Source: Aquabacterium sp. (GTDB lineage: Bacteria > Pseudomonadota > Gammaproteobacteria > Burkholderiales > Burkholderiaceae_C). From it: a stretch of DNA of 64,000 nt. The stretch covers positions 248,001-312,000 of the forward strand of contig NZ_JAQSDR010000012.1 of the NCBI RefSeq assembly GCF_029946005.1. The letters are read 5' to 3'. A program made the translations under genes and the position numbers. Below, one piece after another: positions 11,504 to 20,678 of the stretch (its first letter is position 1; every line of letters begins with the position of its first letter). A model generated the notes under the pieces. That model was not told the DNA's origin and did no database searches. It saw only the letters and a list, made by a program, of their open reading frames with translations.

Positions 11504-12231
11504 GGTTGGGCCAACGCCTCGGCTTGCAAGGTCACCAAGCGTTGGATGCCTTGGTCGGCCAGGCCCAGCAGGCTGTCCATCTCGGCTCGTGTGAAGGCCA
11601 CGCCTTCGGCCGTGCCTTGCACTTCGATGAAATGGCCTGCGCCAGTCATGACGACGTTCATGTCGGTGTCGCAGTCCACGTCTTCCACGTACGCGAGGTC
11701 GAGCAGGGGCGTGCCTTGCACGATGCCGACACTGATGGCGGCCACCGGTTCGCGGATGGGCGTGGCCGTGATCTTGCCGTGCGCCAGCAGCCAGGTGACG
11801 GCATCGTGCGCGGCCACGTAGGCGCCCGTGATGGCGGCGGTGCGGGTGCCGCCATCGGCCTGGATGACGTCGCAGTCGAGGTGGATGGTGCGTTCGCCCA
11901 GCAGCTTGAGGTCGAACACGGCGCGCAGCGAGCGGCCGATCAGGCGCTGGATTTCTTGCGTGCGGCCATTCTGCTTGCCACGCGCGGCTTCTCGGTCATT
12001 GCGGGTGTGGGTCGAGCGGGGCAGCATGCCGTATTCGGCGGTGACCCAACCTTCGCCACTGCCGCGCTTGTGTGGCGGCACGCGCTCTTCGACCGAGGCG
12101 GTGCATAGCACCTTGGTGTCACCAAAGGCGATCAGCACAGAGCCTTCGGCGTGCTTGGTGTAGCGGCGGGTGATGGTGACGGGACGCAGGGCGTCCACGG
12201 CCCGGTCTTGCGTGCGTTGATAGGCAGCCAT
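11500..12231 (-). CDS. rph: Ribonuclease PH
   Basis: This 243-residue 3'-5' phosphorolytic exoribonuclease trims tRNA 3' ends and normally works as a hexameric ring. Visible signatures are [30 protein letters not shown] with the phosphate-binding arginines, the [18 protein letters not shown] block and [15 protein letters not shown]. It is the first gene of the rph-rdgB-hemW operon, in the same orientation as the upstream phosphatase gene about 60 bases away. Confidence 0.97.
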   Translation of the reverse strand: MAAYQRTQDRAVDALRPVTITRRYTKHAEGSVLIAFGDTKVLCTASVEERVPPHKRGSGEGWVTAEYGMLPRSTHTRNDREAARGKQNGRTQEIQRLIGRSLRAVFDLKLLGERTIHLDCDVIQADGGTRTAAITGAYVAAHDAVTWLLAHGKITATPIREPVAAISVGIVQGTPLLDLAYVEDVDCDTDMNVVMTGAGHFIEVQGTAEGVAFTRAEMDSLLGLADQGIQRLVTLQAEALAQP

Positions 12232-12290
12232 GGGGGCTCCAGGTAAGCGGGCGTGAAGACGACGGCCGCTTGAACTGGCTTAAGCGGCTG

Positions 12291-13235
12291 TCAGGGTTTT
12301 TGGCCGCCCCGGGCCGAGCGCTTGATCGCCTCGTTGATCTCGCGGATCGAACGTTCGATTTCAGCCTCGTCCAGGTCGTCGGCATCGACATTGTCGCCTG
12401 GACCCATGCCGCTGCCCACGCTGGCCTGGATGGTGGACGCGAAAACCTGGTCGCCCAGGTTGTCGGTCGAGGTGGAAGTGCCGCCAGCGACATCATCGTT
12501 GCTGGCCGACTCCCACTCCATGGCGATGATGGTGACGTTGTCGCACTTGGGGCCGCCATTGCGCAGCGCTTCTTCGACCAACTCGGGCACGGCGTCGGAG
12601 ATGGCGCGCGTGGTGAGGTGGCGGGTGATGACTTCGTCATCGACCGTGCCCCACAGGCCGTCGGAACACAGCAGGATGCGGTCACCTTCTTGCAGCAGCA
12701 AGGGGCCGGCGGTGTCAACCACCGGTTTGCCGGGGCTGCCCAGGCAGGTGAACAGCACGTTGCGGTTGTAGCGGTCGTTCAGCGGCACGACCGAGTTCAG
12801 CGTTTGCTGCAACTCGGAGTAGGAATGGTCGCGGGTGCGGGCGATGAGCTTGTCGCCGCGCACGAAGTACAGGCGCGAATCACCGCAGTGGGCCCAGTAG
12901 GCCGCGTTGCCCTGCATGATGCAGGCGACGATGGTGGTGCGGGGCGTGTCGATCAGGCCTTTTTCACTGGCGTAGCGCAGCAACTGGTGGTGGCCGGCCA
13001 TGACGGCATCCTGCAGAAAGCGCAGGGGATCGGTCAGGGTGGGGCGGGCGTCGCGCTGGTACAGCGCGGCCATGGTCTGCAAGGCCAGTTGCGAGGCGAC
13101 TTCGCCTTCGGGGTGGCCGCCCATGCCGTCGGCGAGGGCGAACAGGCCCGAATCCCGCGTGTAGCAGTAGCCCATGCGGTCTTCGTTTTTCTCACGGCCG
13201 CCCTTGCGGCTGATCTGGTAGACGGAGAATCTCAT
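12291..13235 (-). CDS. PP2C-family Ser/Thr protein phosphatase
   Basis: The protein has 314 residues. The PP2C metal-binding motifs are present: NEDRMGY near the N-terminus, ALADGMGGHPEGEVAS, LCSDGLWGTVDDE and the late KCDNVTII. It is a metal-dependent phosphoprotein phosphatase that presumably acts on the substrates or autophosphorylation of the kinase just upstream, 7 bases away. The C-terminal 60 residues after the catalytic domain are variable and acidic. The start at 13235 fits the beginning of the domain and the position after the kinase stop. Confidence 0.88.
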   Translation of the reverse strand: MRFSVYQISRKGGREKNEDRMGYCYTRDSGLFALADGMGGHPEGEVASQLALQTMAALYQRDARPTLTDPLRFLQDAVMAGHHQLLRYASEKGLIDTPRTTIVACIMQGNAAYWAHCGDSRLYFVRGDKLIARTRDHSYSELQQTLNSVVPLNDRYNRNVLFTCLGSPGKPVVDTAGPLLLQEGDRILLCSDGLWGTVDDEVITRHLTTRAISDAVPELVEEALRNGGPKCDNVTIIAMEWESASNDDVAGGTSTSTDNLGDQVFASTIQASVGSGMGPGDNVDADDLDEAEIERSIREINEAIKRSARGGQKP

Positions 13236-13242
13236 GCCTGCC

Positions 13243-14211
13243 TTATGCCTTCGCACCTGATTTGAGGTTTTCAAGCTGGAGCTTGACGCGTTCGGAGAAT
13301 GTCAGCTTGGAGTAGCGGCGCTCGGTCTCGCGGGCGAGCTCTTTTTGCAGAGCAAACACGCTTTGCGGGCGCGCCAGCGGGTCGAGCGACATGCACCACT
13401 CGGTCACTTCCAGAAGGTTATCTGAATACACGTTGCGCAGCCTGGACAAGGACAGGTTCAAACGGTCTTTTTCGAGGCGTTGTGGCGCATCGTTGGGGGG
13501 ATACCCTTGCATGCAGGCGTAAATGCACGCGCCAATGGCGTAGATGTCGGTCCAGGGGCCCAGCGAGCCGTCGCGGCGGTACATCTCGGGGGCGGCGAAG
13601 CCGGGCGTGTACATCGGGCGGATGAAATTGCCCTCTTTGGACAGCACTTCGCGGGCGGCACCGAAATCGAGCAGCACGGCCTTGTTTTCGTTGGTGACGA
13701 AGACGTTGGCGGGCTTGATGTCCAGGTGCAGCATCTTGTGCTGGTGGACGATGCGCAGGCCGCGCAGCATTTCATCGAAAAGCGAGCGAATGGTGGATTC
13801 GCGGAAGACTTTGTCGCGCTTCAAATCGCGCGCCGTGACGATGAAATCCTGCAAGGTATCTCCTTGCAAGTAATTCATCACCATGTAAACGGTTTCGTTT
13901 TCGCGGAAGAAATTCAACACCGACACCACACTTGGGTGCGAAATCTGCGCCAAAGAGCGGCCTTCTTCGAAAAAGCTTTTCAGGCCCAAACGGTACAGGG
14001 GCTGCTTGTCGGGTTTGACGCGCGGGATCAACTCTCCCAGGGCACGTTCTGCGAGGGAGGAGGGGAGGTATTCCTTGAGCGCCACGAGCCGGTGTTCGGG
14101 GTCTTCAGCGAGGTAAACCACACCGAAACCGCCGGCAGCCAGTTTCTTGACGACCTGGTAACCCCCCACGACGGTGCCAGAAGGCAGCGGAGCGGGTTTT
14201 TGCTTTGACAT
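13243..14211 (-). CDS. Serine/threonine protein kinase (Hanks type)
   Basis: This 322-residue soluble kinase has a glycine loop AAGGFGVVYLAED (about residues 25-37), the ATP-anchoring K46, and the catalytic loop H162-L163-D164-I-K-P-A-N. The DFG motif is at 182-184 and the APE motif is in GFAAPEMY. The catalytic Asp is preceded by Leu rather than Arg, so it is a non-RD kinase. No transmembrane or sensor domain is present. It is paired with the PP2C phosphatase and divergent from yicC, only 31 bases away, so both promoters must overlap. Its substrates are unknown. Confidence 0.9.
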   Translation of the reverse strand: MSKQKPAPLPSGTVVGGYQVVKKLAAGGFGVVYLAEDPEHRLVALKEYLPSSLAERALGELIPRVKPDKQPLYRLGLKSFFEEGRSLAQISHPSVVSVLNFFRENETVYMVMNYLQGDTLQDFIVTARDLKRDKVFRESTIRSLFDEMLRGLRIVHQHKMLHLDIKPANVFVTNENKAVLLDFGAAREVLSKEGNFIRPMYTPGFAAPEMYRRDGSLGPWTDIYAIGACIYACMQGYPPNDAPQRLEKDRLNLSLSRLRNVYSDNLLEVTEWCMSLDPLARPQSVFALQKELARETERRYSKLTFSERVKLQLENLKSGAKA

Positions 14212-14242
14212 AATCGGGTTTTGTGTCTGGTGTCAAGTATCT

Positions 14243-15202
14243 ATGTCAGTCTACTCCATGACCGGCTTTGCCAGCGCGGTCGCGTCGGTTCCGGAACACA
14301 GCGGCGACGCCTCTGATGATGCGGAATCGTCCAGCGCGACACGCTCGGCGGCGAGCACCGCAAGCAAGTCCCCAACCGGTGGGGTCGGGGCCGAGTTGCG
14401 CTCGGTCAACAGCCGATTCCTGGATCTGAGTTTCAAGCTGTCTGACGAGTTTCGGGCCTTGGAGCCTGCCTTGCGTGATTTGCTGACAGCTTCATTTCGG
14501 CGCGGCAAGATCGAACTGAAGATGCAACCGCAACGGCCGGTCGAAACGGCTTGGCCGCAACCGCAGGCCGATCAGTTGCACAGCCTGGCTCGGCTGGAGG
14601 GCATGGTGCAGAACTGGCTGCCCAAAGCCACCCCGCTCTCCGTGAACGAAATCATGAATTGGTGCCGCACCGCCGGCCCGATCGCCAAGCTGGAAGACGT
14701 GGCGCTGGACGCCTGCCGCCAAAGCATCGAGGGGCTGCTGGAGGCGCGCCAGCGCGAGGGCAAGCGCTTGGTGGCCATCCTGGTGGAGAAGCTCAACGGG
14801 CTGAAGGCCCTGGCGGAGCAGGCGACGCCGCTGGTGCCCCAGGCCGTGCAGCGCCAGCAAGAGCGTTTCGTGCAGCGTTACAAGGAGGCGCTGGAGGCGG
14901 TGGGCGGCAGCATCACCGAAGAGGCGGCCCAGGAACGGGCCTTGAGCGAAGCGGCGGCCTATGCCCTGCGCATTGATGTCGATGAAGAGTTGACGCGCCT
15001 GAAGGCGCACCTGGACGAGATCGCGCGCCTGCTGAAAAAGGGCGGCGAAGTGGGCAAACGCCTGGATTTCCTGATTCAGGAGTTGCACCGCGAGGCCAAC
15101 ACTTTGGGCTCCAAGGCGGCGGCGCTGGAGTTGACTCAGATCTCGGTCGAGATGAAGGTGCTGATCGAGCAAATGCGTGAACAGGTTCAGAACATCGAAT
15201 GA
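14243..15202 (+). CDS. yicC: YicC family endoribonuclease, with a lineage-specific N-terminal insert
   Basis: This 319-residue protein begins [12 protein letters not shown] and contains the conserved [14 protein letters not shown] block and the C-terminal [11 protein letters not shown] and [15 protein letters not shown]. YicC proteins are stress-associated endoribonucleases in enterobacteria. Between the first strand (residues 1-14) and the RSVN block (about 50) lies a Ser/Ala/Asp-rich stretch of about 30 residues that is absent from standard members. Its stop overlaps the gmk start by 4 bases. The start at 14243 is set by the family's N-terminus. Confidence 0.92.
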   Translation: MSVYSMTGFASAVASVPEHSGDASDDAESSSATRSAASTASKSPTGGVGAELRSVNSRFLDLSFKLSDEFRALEPALRDLLTASFRRGKIELKMQPQRPVETAWPQPQADQLHSLARLEGMVQNWLPKATPLSVNEIMNWCRTAGPIAKLEDVALDACRQSIEGLLEARQREGKRLVAILVEKLNGLKALAEQATPLVPQAVQRQQERFVQRYKEALEAVGGSITEEAAQERALSEAAAYALRIDVDEELTRLKAHLDEIARLLKKGGEVGKRLDFLIQELHREANTLGSKAAALELTQISVEMKVLIEQMREQVQNIE

Positions 15203-15870
15203 GCGCCGATAACGTGTCGAATGAAGCAGCTGTCGCCGGAGGTGACGAAATGGACTACCCGGGCAATCTTTTCGTGGTGTCGGCCCCCAGCGGGACGGGC
15301 AAATCCAGCTTGGTCAAGGCCTTGCTGGAGCTGGATTCGCGCTTGCTGGTGTCGATTTCGCACACGACGCGGCCGCCACGCGGCCAGGAGCAAGACGGCC
15401 GCGAATACCTGTTCATCGAGGAAACCGAGTTCCGCGGAATGATTTCGCACGGCGATTTCTTCGAGTGGGCCGAGGTGCATGGCAACCTGTACGGCACCTC
15501 GCGCCACGCGATCGAGGAGCGCATCAAAGGCGGCGAGGATGTGGTGCTGGAGATTGACTGGCAGGGCGCCCTGCAGATCAAGAAGATCTTTCCCAACGCG
15601 GTGCTGATTTTCATCCTGCCGCCCAGCTACGAAGAGCTCTTGCAGCGCCTGCACCGCCGGGGCGAAGACACCTCGGATGTGATCGAAATCCGCATGAGCA
15701 ACGCCAAGGTGGAGGTTGAACAGGCCCAATTCTTTGATTACGTGGTGGTCAACAGCCTGTTTGAAACGGCTTTGTTTGATTTAAAAGCCATTGTTCACGC
15801 GCAGAGGTTAAAATACGCGGCTCAGCGTCGCAACAAGTCCGTCGTGTTCCGCGCGCTCAACCTGGTTTGA
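15199..15870 (+). CDS. gmk: Guanylate kinase
   Basis: This 223-residue enzyme phosphorylates GMP with ATP to give GDP. The P-loop [10 protein letters not shown] is at residues 28-37. GMP-binding segments [17 protein letters not shown] and [12 protein letters not shown] follow, and [10 protein letters not shown] lies mid-protein. The first 20 residues are an extension relative to E. coli Gmk; a second Met at residue 18 is an alternative start. The ATGA overlap with yicC favours the first. The order yicC-gmk-rpoZ-spoT is conserved in proteobacteria and links guanine nucleotide supply to (p)ppGpp metabolism. Confidence 0.96.
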   Translation: MSADNVSNEAAVAGGDEMDYPGNLFVVSAPSGTGKSSLVKALLELDSRLLVSISHTTRPPRGQEQDGREYLFIEETEFRGMISHGDFFEWAEVHGNLYGTSRHAIEERIKGGEDVVLEIDWQGALQIKKIFPNAVLIFILPPSYEELLQRLHRRGEDTSDVIEIRMSNAKVEVEQAQFFDYVVVNSLFETALFDLKAIVHAQRLKYAAQRRNKSVVFRALNLV

Positions 15871-15902
15871 TCCTGCTCAGACCCATTTTCAGAGGTTCCA
15901 CC

Positions 15903-16106
15903 ATGGCCCGCATCACCGTCGAAGACTGCCTGATCAAGATTCCCAACCGCTTCCAGTTGGTGCTGGCCGCGACTTACCGTGCCCGCATGCTGAGCCAAGG
16001 TCACACGCCCAAGATTGAATCGCGCAACAAGCCCGGCGTGACCGCCCTGCGCGAAATCGCAGCAGGCCAAGTCGGCATCGAAATGCTGCGCAAAGTTCCG
16101 ACCTGA
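15903..16106 (+). CDS. rpoZ: RNA polymerase omega subunit
   Basis: The 67 residues begin [20 protein letters not shown] and continue with AATYRARML and the conserved [16 protein letters not shown]. Omega stabilises the beta' subunit and, in proteobacteria, forms part of a (p)ppGpp site, which fits the neighbouring spoT gene. It begins 33 bases after gmk, with AGAGG upstream, and is followed by a strong terminator. Confidence 0.97.
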   Translation: MARITVEDCLIKIPNRFQLVLAATYRARMLSQGHTPKIESRNKPGVTALREIAAGQVGIEMLRKVPT

Positions 16107-16141
16107 GATTTTTCCGGCTGGTTTTCACCAGCTTGACGAGC

Positions 16142-16170
16142 AACGGCCCGCCTTCGTGGGCCGTTTCTAT
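16142..16170 (+). terminator. Rho-independent terminator after rpoZ
   Basis: ACGGCCC at 16143-16149 pairs with GGGCCGT at 16158-16164 and is followed by TTCTATTT. It separates the yicC-gmk-rpoZ unit from spoT, although read-through is possible. Confidence 0.75.
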
Positions 16171-16227
16171 TTCAGCGATTGACACGCTTGGTGTCTGGCC
16201 CGCTCGTTCCGCGCTAAAGTAGTTTGC

Positions 16228-18444
16228 ATGACCCAGGCCACTTCCGACGCTGCCGCAGCATCTTTCGCGGCGCTGACCCACAAACTCGACTATCTGGACG
16301 AGGCGGACGCACGCCGCGTGCGCGACGCCTACCGCTTCGCCGACGAAGCTCACCTGGGGCAGTTCCGCGCCAGTGGCGAGCCTTACATCACCCACCCGAT
16401 TGCCGTGGCCGGCCTGTGCGCCGACTGGAAGCTGGACGCGCAGGCCATCATGGCCGCGCTGATGCACGACGCCATGGAAGACTGCGGCGTCACCAAGATC
16501 GAATTGATTGAACGCTTTGGCGCGCCCACGGCCGAGTTGGTCGATGGCCTGACCAAGCTGGACAAGCTGCAGTTCTCGACCAAGGAAGAATCGCAGGCCG
16601 AGTCTTTCCGCAAGATGCTGCTGGCCATGGCGCGCGATGTGCGCGTCATCCTGATCAAGCTGGCCGACCGCCTGCACAACATGCGCACGATGGCGGCCAT
16701 GGTGGCGCATAAGCGCACCCGCATCGCCAAGGAAACGCTCGACATCTACGTGCCGATCGCGCACCGGCTGGGCCTGAACCAGACTTACCGCGAGTTGCAG
16801 GAGTTGTCTTTCCAGTACATCAACCCTTGGCGTTATGGGGTGCTGACGAAAGCGGTGAAGAAGACGCGCGGCAACCGGCGTGATCTGGTTGATCGCATTC
16901 AGCGTGAAGTGGAGCAGGCCTTTGGTGGCGCCGACATGGTGGTTGAGGTCTACGGCCGCGAGAAAACCATTTTCTCGATCTATCACAAGATGATCGAGAA
17001 GAACCTGACCTTCGCCCAGGTCAGCGACATCTTCGGCTTCCGGATCGTGACACGCGAATTGCTGGACTGCTACCGCGCCCTGGGCGTGCTGCACCAGTTG
17101 TACAAGCCCCTGCCGGGCCGTTTCAAGGACTACATCGCCATCCCCAAGGCCAATGGCTACCAGTCGCTGCACACCACGCTGGTGAACCCGGTGGGCACGG
17201 CGGTGGAGTTCCAGCTGCGATCGCAGGCCATGCATGCCGTGGCCGAAAAGGGCATCGCGGCGCACTGGATGTACAAGACGCAAGAGGGCGCAGGTGCGGA
17301 GGCTTCGCCGCAGCAGGCGGCCGTGTGGCTGCAGTCCTTGATCGACATCCAGCACGAGACGCGCGATTCGGCTGAGTTCCTGGAGCATTTGAAGATCGAC
17401 CTGTTCCCCGAATCGGTCTACGTGTTCACGCCCAAGTCGCGCATCCTGGCCCTGCCGCGCGGCGCCACCTCGGTGGACTTCGCCTATGCCATCCACAGCG
17501 ACGTGGGCGACCACTGCGTGGCGGTCAAGATCAATGGCGAGGCGGCGGCCTTGCGCACCGAGTTGCGCAGCGGCGACGTGGTCGAGATCATCACGGCACC
17601 CAGCGCGCGACCCAATCCGGGCTGGCTGAATTTCGTGAGCACGGGCCGGGCCCGTTCCAAGATCCGCCACTACCTGAAGAACATGGAGACGGAAGAGTCT
17701 TTGGAGCTGGGCGAGAAGCTGCTGACGCAGGCGTTGCGGGCCGAGGGCCTGGCCATGCCGCCGGGGGACGAGACCAGCGAAGGCGCCAGCGGTGCCACGT
17801 GGCAGGCCCTGATCCGCTGGGGTGGCAATCGCAGCAAAGATGATTTGTGCGTGGACATCGGCCTGGGTCGCAAGATCAGCAACATGGTGGCCAAGCGCCT
17901 GGCGCAGCTCATGGCCGAGTCTGGCGAAAAACCCGATGCCCTGACCCTGACCCTGGGGCGTTTTGCCGATTCCGAATCGCCCTCGCATGGCGGCGTGGTG
18001 ATCGATGGCAGCGAAGGTGCCACGATGCAGTTGGCGCCGTGCTGTCGCCCGATCCCGGGCGACCCGATCGCTGGCTACCTTGGCCGTGGCGAAGGCCTCG
18101 TGGTGCACACGCAGTTGTGCGGCGTGGGCCGTCGCCTGTTCGATCGCGACAGCGAGCGCTGGATCGACGTGAGCTGGGCCGACGAGCCCACGCGGCCTTT
18201 CGAGACCGCGGTTCAGGTGTTGGTGGCCAATGGCAAGGGCGTGCTGGCGCAGGTGGCGCAGTCCATCAGCAGCGCCGAAACCGACATCACCCACATCGAG
18301 ATGGGCGACGAGCGCCTGGGCGAAACCGCCGAGTTGAAGCTGACCTTGGCCGTGCGCGATGTGGAGCACTTGAACGACGTGCTGCGCACGCTCAAGCGCT
18401 GCCCGGTGGTGCTCAAGGCGGGCCGAATCATCCCTGGGGCGTAG
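16228..18444 (+). CDS. spoT: Bifunctional (p)ppGpp synthetase/hydrolase
   Basis: This 738-residue Rel/SpoT enzyme has all expected parts. The HD hydrolase domain covers about residues 25-180, with THPIAVA, LMHDAMEDCG and KLADRLHNM. The synthetase domain covers about 230-345, with YGREKTIFSIYHKM and IPKANGYQSLHTT. TGS follows at about 390-455 (VFTPKSRILALPRGAT), and a C-terminal ACT domain is at about 660-735. The hydrolase HD residues are intact, so it should be bifunctional like SpoT rather than RelA. Its last 17 bases overlap the 3' end of the convergent greB. Confidence 0.95.
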   Translation: MTQATSDAAAASFAALTHKLDYLDEADARRVRDAYRFADEAHLGQFRASGEPYITHPIAVAGLCADWKLDAQAIMAALMHDAMEDCGVTKIELIERFGAPTAELVDGLTKLDKLQFSTKEESQAESFRKMLLAMARDVRVILIKLADRLHNMRTMAAMVAHKRTRIAKETLDIYVPIAHRLGLNQTYRELQELSFQYINPWRYGVLTKAVKKTRGNRRDLVDRIQREVEQAFGGADMVVEVYGREKTIFSIYHKMIEKNLTFAQVSDIFGFRIVTRELLDCYRALGVLHQLYKPLPGRFKDYIAIPKANGYQSLHTTLVNPVGTAVEFQLRSQAMHAVAEKGIAAHWMYKTQEGAGAEASPQQAAVWLQSLIDIQHETRDSAEFLEHLKIDLFPESVYVFTPKSRILALPRGATSVDFAYAIHSDVGDHCVAVKINGEAAALRTELRSGDVVEIITAPSARPNPGWLNFVSTGRARSKIRHYLKNMETEESLELGEKLLTQALRAEGLAMPPGDETSEGASGATWQALIRWGGNRSKDDLCVDIGLGRKISNMVAKRLAQLMAESGEKPDALTLTLGRFADSESPSHGGVVIDGSEGATMQLAPCCRPIPGDPIAGYLGRGEGLVVHTQLCGVGRRLFDRDSERWIDVSWADEPTRPFETAVQVLVANGKGVLAQVAQSISSAETDITHIEMGDERLGETAELKLTLAVRDVEHLNDVLRTLKRCPVVLKAGRIIPGA

Positions 18445-18994
18445 CAGGCGCGGGGTAGCTGACCTTCAGCACCTCGACCTGTTCCAGCCCGCCCGGTGTC
18501 ATCAACTGGATTTCGTCACCCACGCGTGATTTGAGCAGGGCCCGCGCAATGGGTGAGACCCAACTGACTTCGCCCTGCAGGTTGTCGACCTCGTCGATGC
18601 CCTTGATGGTGACGGTGCGTTCCACATCATCCTGATTCACGTAGGTGACGGTGGCGCCGAAGAAAACCTGATCGTGACCATGGTGCACCGAAGGGTCGGC
18701 CACTTCGGCGATGTCCAGGCGCTTGGTCAGGAAGCGGATGCGGCGGTCGATCTCGCGCAGGCGCTTTTTGCCATAGATGTAGTCACCGTTTTCGGAGCGG
18801 TCGCCGTTGGAGGCGGCCCAGTGCACGATCTCGACGATCTTGGGGCGTTCGACGTCGATCAGCGCCAGCAGTTCGTCGCGCAGGCGCTGGTAGCCCTGTG
18901 GGGTCAAATAGTTCTTGGTGCCGGCAGGAATGGGCGACGGGGCAAGTTCCTCCTCGTCGTCGTGGTCGGTTTCCTTGGTGAAGGCCTTGTTCAT
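18428..18994 (-). CDS. greB: Transcription elongation factor GreB
   Basis: This 188-residue protein rescues backtracked RNA polymerase by stimulating transcript cleavage. The coiled coil contains ASNGDRSENGDYIYGKKR, with the tip acidic residues, followed by LREIDRRIRFLTKRL, which distinguishes GreB from GreA. The C-terminal FKBP-like domain ends at SWVSPIARALLKSRVGDEI. The first 25 residues are an acidic extension. I chose the Met at 18994 because the protein then begins MNKAFTKE. The gene overlaps spoT tail-to-tail by 17 bases. Confidence 0.93.
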   Translation of the reverse strand: MNKAFTKETDHDDEEELAPSPIPAGTKNYLTPQGYQRLRDELLALIDVERPKIVEIVHWAASNGDRSENGDYIYGKKRLREIDRRIRFLTKRLDIAEVADPSVHHGHDQVFFGATVTYVNQDDVERTVTIKGIDEVDNLQGEVSWVSPIARALLKSRVGDEIQLMTPGGLEQVEVLKVSYPAPATPQG

Positions 18995-19107
18995 GGGGGG
19001 CGATTGTGCCCAATGCTTCACGTCGGGCCGTGGTTTGATGGGTGAAGGGCCTACCGCTGAAGGGTGGATCCCGCAAAAATGAAACCACTGAAGAAAGTGG
19101 TCAACGC

Positions 19108-19806
19108 ATGTCGCAAGTCATCCACCTGGGCCCAGGCGCCCGCATGCTCACCACCCGCGAGGTGGCCAGCCGTTTGGGCGTGTCGCTGCGCACCGTGCAG
19201 TTGTGGGTCGAGGCCGACATTTTGCCGGCGGCGCGCACGCCCGGGGGGCATCGGCGCATTCCTTACAACGCGGTCGAGGCGCTGGCATTGAGCACCGGTT
19301 TGGGCGGTGATCCTTTGGCCGAGCAGGCGCGTCGGCAGGGCAATCCGGCGGCAGTGTTGCCGCGGGCCAGTGCGTTGGACAAGGTGCGCCGGGAGGCTCG
19401 CCACCATGACGTCTTGCTGGTCGCTGACGACTCGGAGTGGCAGACGCAATGCGCGTCGGCCCTGGAGGTGTATAGCTCGGCGGTGAGTTTGCGCTTTGCC
19501 GAAACCGGCTACCTGGCCCTGTTGCAGATGGGCCAGCGCCCTCCTGATTTGCTGATCACCAACCTGGAGTTGCCCGGCATGGATGGTTTTGCCATGCTGC
19601 GCACGCTGGAACGCTGCGAGATGGTCACGGGCATGGCGGTGCTGGCTTTGACGGCCTTGAAGGCGGACGAGATTGCCGCGCGAGGTGGCCTGCCCGGCTG
19701 GGTGGAGTTGTTCTCGTGGCCGGTGTCCCCAGAAGCCCTGGCGGTGAGGGTGGGGCGCTGGATGCTCACCCAAAGGCCTCTGCCCGGCGTTCACCCCGAC
19801 GTTTGA
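19108..19806 (+). CDS. MerR/excisionase-type HTH protein fused to a degenerate receiver domain
   Basis: The protein has 232 residues. Residues 13-62 form a MerR/excisionase-like helix-turn-helix (TTREVASRLGVSLRTVQLWV, then TPGGHRRIP). Residues 102-225 resemble a CheY-type receiver. The acidic pocket D107-D108 is kept. The phosphoacceptor position is N152 (ITNLELPGMDG) and the switch lysine position is W204 (ELFSWPVSPEAL). It should therefore bind DNA but not be switched by phosphorylation at the usual site. It has no kinase neighbour. I chose the start at 19108 because it lies just before the HTH; longer upstream readings exist. Confidence 0.75.
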   Translation: MSQVIHLGPGARMLTTREVASRLGVSLRTVQLWVEADILPAARTPGGHRRIPYNAVEALALSTGLGGDPLAEQARRQGNPAAVLPRASALDKVRREARHHDVLLVADDSEWQTQCASALEVYSSAVSLRFAETGYLALLQMGQRPPDLLITNLELPGMDGFAMLRTLERCEMVTGMAVLALTALKADEIAARGGLPGWVELFSWPVSPEALAVRVGRWMLTQRPLPGVHPDV

Positions 19807-19937
19807 CGCCCCCCCCGAAGCGAGGGGAAACGGCGTTCACCCGCAGGAAAGCACCTGCGTCACGCCCGCTGGAATGGCCTCAAGATTCGCTTGTTTTCCG
19901 TTGGATGGAATGTGGGCAGTGCAATGAGGTTTGTGTC

Positions 19938-20657
19938 ATGAGTGCGGGTGGTTCATCGAAGGTGTCGGGCAGCAAGTTGGTGCGCCGCCTCATGGCGGTG
20001 GTGTACCTGGGGTTGTTCGCGGCCGTGGCCCTGGTGTGGCGCAGCCCGTCCATGAGCCATTGGCTGGACCCGGTTGTGCTGAGTCAGTTGGGCCGCGACT
20101 TGCTGGCCTCGCCTCTTGGGCCTTTGGCCGTGCTGGGTGGCTATGTGCTGGCGGTGGTGTTGGCCATGCCCATCCTGCTGATGATTTCGGTGGGCACGCT
20201 GGTGTTCGGGCCGTGGCTGGGCATGGTGTATTCGCTGGTGGGCATGCTCAGTGGCGCGGTGGTCACGTATGGCGTGGGGCGCTTGAGCGGGGCTTATCTG
20301 CTGGACCGTTTTGGTGATCCCCAGGTGCAGCATTTGGCGAGCCGTTTGAAGGATCGCAGTTTGCTCGCCATCATCTTTTTGCGCGCTTTTCCGGTGGCGC
20401 CTTTCCTGGTCATCAATGTGACGGCGGGCGCGCTGCGGGTGCGCTTTCGCGACTATGTGCTCGGCACGGTGCTGGGCGTGCTGCCTGGCACGATCTTGCT
20501 GTCCTTGTTCATGGACCGGTTGGTGGCGGCCTGGCGCAATCCGGGCATGGGCACCTACGTGGGGGTGGCCTTGTTCCTGGTGGCGCTGGTGACGGCCGCC
20601 AGGGCCTTGCGCAAGCGCTTGGTGTTGGCGTTGGCGGCGGAGCCGAAGGCGGGGTGA
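19938..20657 (+). CDS. VTT/TVP38-like (DedA superfamily) membrane protein
   Basis: This 239-residue protein has five or six hydrophobic segments. The core carries the VTT pattern: GTLVFGPWLGMVYSLVGML, then a re-entrant region, then IIFLRAFPVAPFLVINVTAG with the FLRAFP...N signature, then LGVLPGTILLS. Family members are thought to move or scramble phospholipids or related lipid carriers in the inner membrane; the substrate here is unknown. The ATG at 19938 has GAGG 8 bases upstream. It lies 131 bases after the HTH-receiver gene and is convergent with the TonB-like gene. Confidence 0.8.
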   Translation: MSAGGSSKVSGSKLVRRLMAVVYLGLFAAVALVWRSPSMSHWLDPVVLSQLGRDLLASPLGPLAVLGGYVLAVVLAMPILLMISVGTLVFGPWLGMVYSLVGMLSGAVVTYGVGRLSGAYLLDRFGDPQVQHLASRLKDRSLLAIIFLRAFPVAPFLVINVTAGALRVRFRDYVLGTVLGVLPGTILLSLFMDRLVAAWRNPGMGTYVGVALFLVALVTAARALRKRLVLALAAEPKAG

Positions 20658-20678
20658 GCCGCTGCCAGGTCCGGGCTG

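Noticed and set aside
15934-18369. Open frame of 811 codons on the minus strand across spoT
   Set aside because: It is an antisense shadow of the high-GC spoT codon pattern. Its His/Gln/Arg-rich translation has no domain and spoT is unquestionable.
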